From Thauera sp. 2A1 (GTDB lineage Bacteria > Pseudomonadota > Gammaproteobacteria > Burkholderiales > Rhodocyclaceae), in NCBI RefSeq assembly GCF_009469595.2, contig NZ_SSXV01000005.1:1-64000 (forward strand): 64,000 bases of DNA. The letters are read 5' to 3'. The position numbers and the translations under genes were made by a program. Under the pieces are notes generated by a model that did not search any database, was not told the origin of the DNA, and saw only the letters and a list, made by a program, of their open reading frames with translations. The stretch's first letter is position 1, and every line of letters starts with the position of its first letter. Below are positions 60,569 to 64,000 of this stretch, in pieces.

Positions 60569-61084
60569 ATGGCCAACGAAATCATCCCGACCAAATATCT
60601 CAGCACCGTCCAGCCACTGATTGCAAAGGCGCGAGAGCTGCTCGAGAGCGGCGAAGAACTTGCGGCGATGGTGCTGGTTGGTAATTTCACAACCGGGCAG
60701 TTCGTGCCTGTCCCCATCGATACGACATCGCCCGATGAGCGTGACGCCGCCGCCGAGGATGTACGGCGGACCGCCTCAATCATCGACGCCGACTACGTCT
60801 TCACCATCATGGAGGCGTGGACCTTGGGGCCGGAGCACATCAAGCGATCTGACGAAATCATCGACCGCTACGGCTCAGTCAGCGCCTCGCCCTACAAGGT
60901 CGAAGTTGTGAGCTTTCTGCTTGAGACGCCCTACGGCCTATGGGTAGCACAACCGAGAATCAAGGCAAAGGGTATCAGCAAGAAGAAGCGAACCTTTGGT
61001 GACGTCGAATTCCAGAGGCTCGATGAAGCCCAGGGGCGCTTCGCCGACCTGCTTCCGAAGGAGGCGGGCGGAACGCTGCACTGA
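60569..61084 (+). CDS. Hypothetical protein (171 aa)
   Basis: Unassigned. The start ATG at 60569 begins MANEIIPTKYLSTVQPLIAK. The protein is soluble and mixed alpha/beta, with a tail rich in Lys (IKAKGISKKKRTFGDVEFQR). It has no recognised motif. It lies between the minus-strand H-NS gene and the nitronate monooxygenase gene. Confidence 0.6.
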   Translation: MANEIIPTKYLSTVQPLIAKARELLESGEELAAMVLVGNFTTGQFVPVPIDTTSPDERDAAAEDVRRTASIIDADYVFTIMEAWTLGPEHIKRSDEIIDRYGSVSASPYKVEVVSFLLETPYGLWVAQPRIKAKGISKKKRTFGDVEFQRLDEAQGRFADLLPKEAGGTLH

Positions 61085-61202
61085 CGCTTCGCATTCATAT
61101 CCGGAGCAAGTACGTAGTGGGTGAACCGGAGGTAAGTCCGTACGTGGGGTCTGCCTTTCGTTGATGTAGGCTGCAGACAGGTAAGGCGAAAAGGCAACGC
61201 AG

Positions 61203-62243
61203 ATGACCACATTACAGCGAATGCTCGGCATCGAACTACCCATCATTCAGGCACCGATGGCTGGCGTGCAGGACAGCGCGCTCGCTATTGCCGTGTCGAA
61301 TGCGGGTGGCTTGGGTTCGTTGCCTTGCGCGATGCTCACCGCGGATACCTTGCAGCGCGAACTTGAGACCATTCGTGCGCGGACATCCCGTCCCATCAAC
61401 CTGAACTTCTTCTGCCACGTCATGCCGGAGCCCGACGCAGAGCGCGAAAGCGCATGGCGAAAGCGCTTCGCGGACTATTACGCGGAATTCGGGTTGGACA
61501 TCGCCGCGATACCGACGGCTCCCGCTCGCCAGCCATTCGGGGCCGAGATGGCGGAAATCGTGGGCGAGTTCAAGCCAGCGGTGGTGAGCTTCCACTTCGG
61601 CTTGCCACCTGACGACTTGCTTGAATTGGTGCGCAGCGCTGGGGCGCGAATCCTGTCGTCAGCGACGACGGTCGAAGAGGCGCTATGGCTCGAAGCTCGC
61701 GGTGTCGATGCTGTTATCGCGCAGGGGCTCGAGGCGGGCGGGCACCGGGGCATGTTTCTGAACGAAGACATCATTACGCAAGTCGGGACATTCGTATTGC
61801 TGCCCCAAATCGTCGATGCAGTGAAGGTGCCGGTCATCGCCGCGGGCGGCATTGCGGATGCCCGAGGCGTTAAGGCTGCGCTTGCGTTGGGTGCGGCCGC
61901 TGTTCAAGTGGGAACGGCCTATTTGCTCTGCCCCGAGGCCACAACGAGCGCTGTCCATCGCGCAGCATTGAAAAGCGAGGCGGCGAAGAATACGGCGCTA
62001 ACTAATGTATTCACCGGTCGTCCTGCTCGGGGCATCGTCAATCGCATGGTCCGGGAGTTGGGGCCGATGAGCGACTGTGCGCCGCGGTTCCCCTTGGCTG
62101 CGTCCGTGTCGGCACCTTTGCGAACAAAGGCTGAGAGTCGCGGGAGCGGAGACTTCTCACCTCTTTGGGCTGGGCAGAACGTATCCGGATGTCGGGAAAT
62201 ACCTGCGGCGGAGCTCACACGACAACTGGCGGGTCGTTCGTGA
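61203..62243 (+). CDS. Nitronate monooxygenase (2-nitropropane dioxygenase-like)
   Basis: FMN-dependent TIM-barrel enzyme of 346 residues that oxidises alkyl nitronates. Motifs include QAPMAGVQDSALAIAVSNAG at the N-terminus, GLEAGGHRGMF with active-site H181, and VIAAGGIADARGVKAALALG plus VGTAYLLCPEATT for phosphate binding. The length is normal. The start ATG at 61203 has AAAGG nearby. It is not obviously related to the island and may be a chromosomal or cargo metabolic gene. Confidence 0.93.
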   Translation: MTTLQRMLGIELPIIQAPMAGVQDSALAIAVSNAGGLGSLPCAMLTADTLQRELETIRARTSRPINLNFFCHVMPEPDAERESAWRKRFADYYAEFGLDIAAIPTAPARQPFGAEMAEIVGEFKPAVVSFHFGLPPDDLLELVRSAGARILSSATTVEEALWLEARGVDAVIAQGLEAGGHRGMFLNEDIITQVGTFVLLPQIVDAVKVPVIAAGGIADARGVKAALALGAAAVQVGTAYLLCPEATTSAVHRAALKSEAAKNTALTNVFTGRPARGIVNRMVRELGPMSDCAPRFPLAASVSAPLRTKAESRGSGDFSPLWAGQNVSGCREIPAAELTRQLAGRS

Positions 62244-62336
62244 GGTTGGAGGTCTTATCGACCATTGGCCTCGGCGCACTCGTAGCGATGTTCGGGCACT
62301 CCGGGCGATGCGTTGTAGAAGGTGAGCAGGCCTCGA

Positions 62337-62657
62337 ATGAATCAGGAACCGCTACTTAAGAAGAGCCGCGTCTCCGCGAGAGCGTTGCTGGTGACACTTG
62401 TTGTCCTTGGTGGTTGTGTGTTCCTACCGGTAACCACGACCGAATACGACCCCACATGCGAGCTCACCCGGAGGCACATGGTGCTTAAGCCTCACGAGTT
62501 GGATGCGCTCATTGGATGCCAGAACGAAGGGTGTGGTGCCTTGCTGGTTCTTGCTGGGGCAGTCACGGCGGCGTCAGTCGTAGTTAGCGGTAGCGTTGCT
62601 GTCGTCGGGGACACGGTCTACTGGCTGCAAGACGAAGGGCAGTGCCGTCGACGGTGA
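62337..62657 (+). CDS. Small lipoprotein (106 aa)
   Basis: Probable lipoprotein from the ATG at 62337. The hydrophobic segment with lipobox ALLVTLVVLGGC gives a lipidated Cys near residue 27. Downstream is an acidic, Cys-containing segment and a glycine/alanine-rich stretch (CGALLVLAGAVTAASVVVSG) that may be a second membrane or insertion region. No family recognised. Confidence 0.65.
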   Translation: MNQEPLLKKSRVSARALLVTLVVLGGCVFLPVTTTEYDPTCELTRRHMVLKPHELDALIGCQNEGCGALLVLAGAVTAASVVVSGSVAVVGDTVYWLQDEGQCRRR

Positions 62658-63157
62658 CTGACCTGTTCCCGTAACGGACGTGGGCGTTTCCCCTTCGCCC
62701 GCTCGGCGGCTCAGCGAACCGCCTGCGACAGTCTGGTAGCGACCCAAACCGGACTATCGTTGTCCTGATAATCAAATGGCAGGTTTCCGAGCACAGCAGT
62801 CGTTCAGATGGCGGTTTGCGGAAATCATCGAACGGCGGCAAGTAGCCGGTAGCTGATGGACGTGAAACAAACAATCTCAACGAGCGGGTAAACATCGAGG
62901 GTGTGAAAATGCGGGTTAGCCACCTTGGTCTGGGAGGGTACAGTTCAGGCCCGAAAACTCCACCCCGACTGTTTTCTGACCGATGACCGAGCTCACGTCC
63001 CTTCGCCAGCGCTTTCTGGCCGGCCCTCTGACGCTGCGTAACGAACGTCGGGATTTTCCTGAATGACACCGTGGGCGTCGGCATTACGTGTTGTGGGCGC
63101 TCGACGTGGATACGCCTACGGTGCGCGCGCGCATGGTCGCAGCACAGCGGGCGCTGA
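62658..63157. other. Intergenic region before the GntR remnant
   Basis: About 500 bp without a convincing gene. Scattered open frames have Arg/Pro/Ser-rich composition. A stop (TGA at 63155) terminates the frame that would have formed the N-terminus of the GntR-like gene. Confidence 0.4.
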
Positions 63158-63691
63158 ACGGACTACTGCTCGACGGGTATCGGCGTCAGCCGCACGCCGG
63201 TACGCGAAGCCTTGAAGGTGCTGGCGCGCGAAGGGCTGCTGGTGATGGAACCGCGCCGCGGCTGCTGCGTCGCGGCGATCGGCGTCGAGGGTGTTGCACG
63301 GCTGTTCGATGTACTCGAGCTTCTCGAGATCCAACTGGTGCGTGAAGCCGCGCGGCACGAGATCGTCGCCCACAGCGCCCCACTGGACCTTCGTCTACTG
63401 CTTGAAATGGGCGGGAACCGTCATGCCGGTGAAGCCATCGGTCGTCTGCGCGAGAAGCTGCTGCTCGCGCTGGGTCCCTCTTACGGACAAGCAGAGAACA
63501 CATTGTTCGAGCGCATCACCCCCGCTCTGGCGGCGGCCTTTGTCCGGCAGGACCAAGACGAGGCCGAGCGAGTGTGGCGGGACTACGCAATCGCGCGCCG
63601 GCGTCTCGCGGGTTGTAGGACTCAGCGGCATGCCGCTGGTCAGCCAAGCCCGACAGACAGACGCCTGATCGATTCGGGGCCGATGTGCTGA
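63158..63691 (+). pseudogene. Broken GntR-family regulator
   Basis: The frame from 63158 contains the end of a GntR winged helix, GVSRTPVREALKVLAREGLL, and an FCD-like helical part (VARLFDVLELLEIQLVREAA). The first HTH helices are missing: the codons upstream run into a stop at 63155 and no start codon is in a suitable place. The FCD region is also shorter than usual, and the end (RHAAGQPSPTDRRLIDSGPM) looks non-coding. I read it as a truncated, inactive regulator. Confidence 0.6.
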
Positions 63692-63702
63692 CCACGAGTT
63701 GT

Positions 63703-64000
63703 TCAGCGGGTACCCGCTGCGTTCGTCCTCAGCAGCTTGCGCGCGCTCTCAAGACTGGACGCGGTCTGCTCATGAAGTGCGTCCGTTAGCGGTTGCTGCA
63801 TTGAGGTGACGAGCAGCGACTCCGCAGACCTCAGGAGTTTAAGATGCTTCGTCCACGCTCCGTCACGCCCGCGGGGAAGCCGCAGCCGCACGGCCAGAGT
63901 GATTGCTTCCTGGGCAAGCGCCAGGCATTCGCATGGCTCCGGAACGGCTTGTCCCGACAATCGGTCGAAAAGGCGTAGCGCCACATCTGCGTGGCCGCCA
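63703..64000 (-). CDS. Partial gene at the right edge
   Basis: A minus-strand frame from the edge to 63703 encodes at least 93 residues, with a helical, Leu/Ala-rich sequence (LLRSAESLLVTSMQQPLTDA). A GTG at 63984 is a possible start, but the frame stays open to the edge, so it may be the C-terminus of a longer protein. Unrecognised. Confidence 0.35.
   Translation of the reverse strand, partial: GGHADVALRLFDRLSGQAVPEPCECLALAQEAITLAVRLRLPRGRDGAWTKHLKLLRSAESLLVTSMQQPLTDALHEQTASSLESARKLLRTNAAGTR

Overview
The window looks like a GC-rich betaproteobacterial chromosome, most likely Rhodocyclales (Thauera/Azoarcus type). I infer this from the gene order rsmB, DUF4390, ntrY, ntrX, trkA, trkH, hemE and from the replication-origin block rpmH, dnaA, dnaN, gyrB with no recF. 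No database search was possible, so the taxon is an inference.

Region 1 (1-27.2 kb) is core chromosome. It carries a small unknown protein, an AmpG-type transporter, an AzlCD exporter, a SMUG1-like uracil-DNA glycosylase, a beta-carbonic anhydrase, priA, hemE, trkH, trkA, the NtrYX two-component pair, a DUF4390 protein, rsmB, a spermidine-synthase homologue, mnmE, yidC, yidD, rnpA, rpmH, dnaA, dnaN and gyrB. Two parS-type ParB sites lie about 4 kb from dnaA. DnaA boxes lie in the rpmH-dnaA gap and, unexpectedly, also between priA and hemE.

Region 2 (27.2-about 50 kb) is an accessory island beginning 15 bp after the gyrB stop codon. Its first 76 bp look like the end of a Tn7-like transposon: a terminal TGT followed by three 21-22 bp repeats. 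Next comes a long minus-strand operon that looks like a composite anti-phage system: SNF2 helicase with a DUF3883 nuclease-like tail, sacsin/HSP90-like ATPase, XRE protein, DUF1156 DNA methyltransferase, Ser/Thr kinase with FHA domain, HEPN-DUF499 ATPase and a zinc-ribbon-like protein. A two-TM, GAF-like membrane protein and a 67-residue partner follow downstream. There is no PglZ, DrmB or restriction HsdR gene.

Region 3 (50.6-57.5 kb) is a tightly coupled Tn7-like transposition operon: tnsA, tnsB, tnsC, tniQ and a second, larger tniQ whose C-terminal half looks like a string of small HTH modules. The proposal is that this machinery inserted the island next to gyrB, with the second TniQ as the site selector and the defence operon as cargo. 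The opposite transposon end was not found.

Region 4 (57.5-64 kb) holds a Uma2-type protein, a thermonuclease homologue, a SRAP/YedK protein, a small XRE protein related to the one in the defence operon, an H-NS-like protein, a hypothetical protein, a nitronate monooxygenase, a lipoprotein, a broken GntR-type regulator and a gene fragment running off the window.
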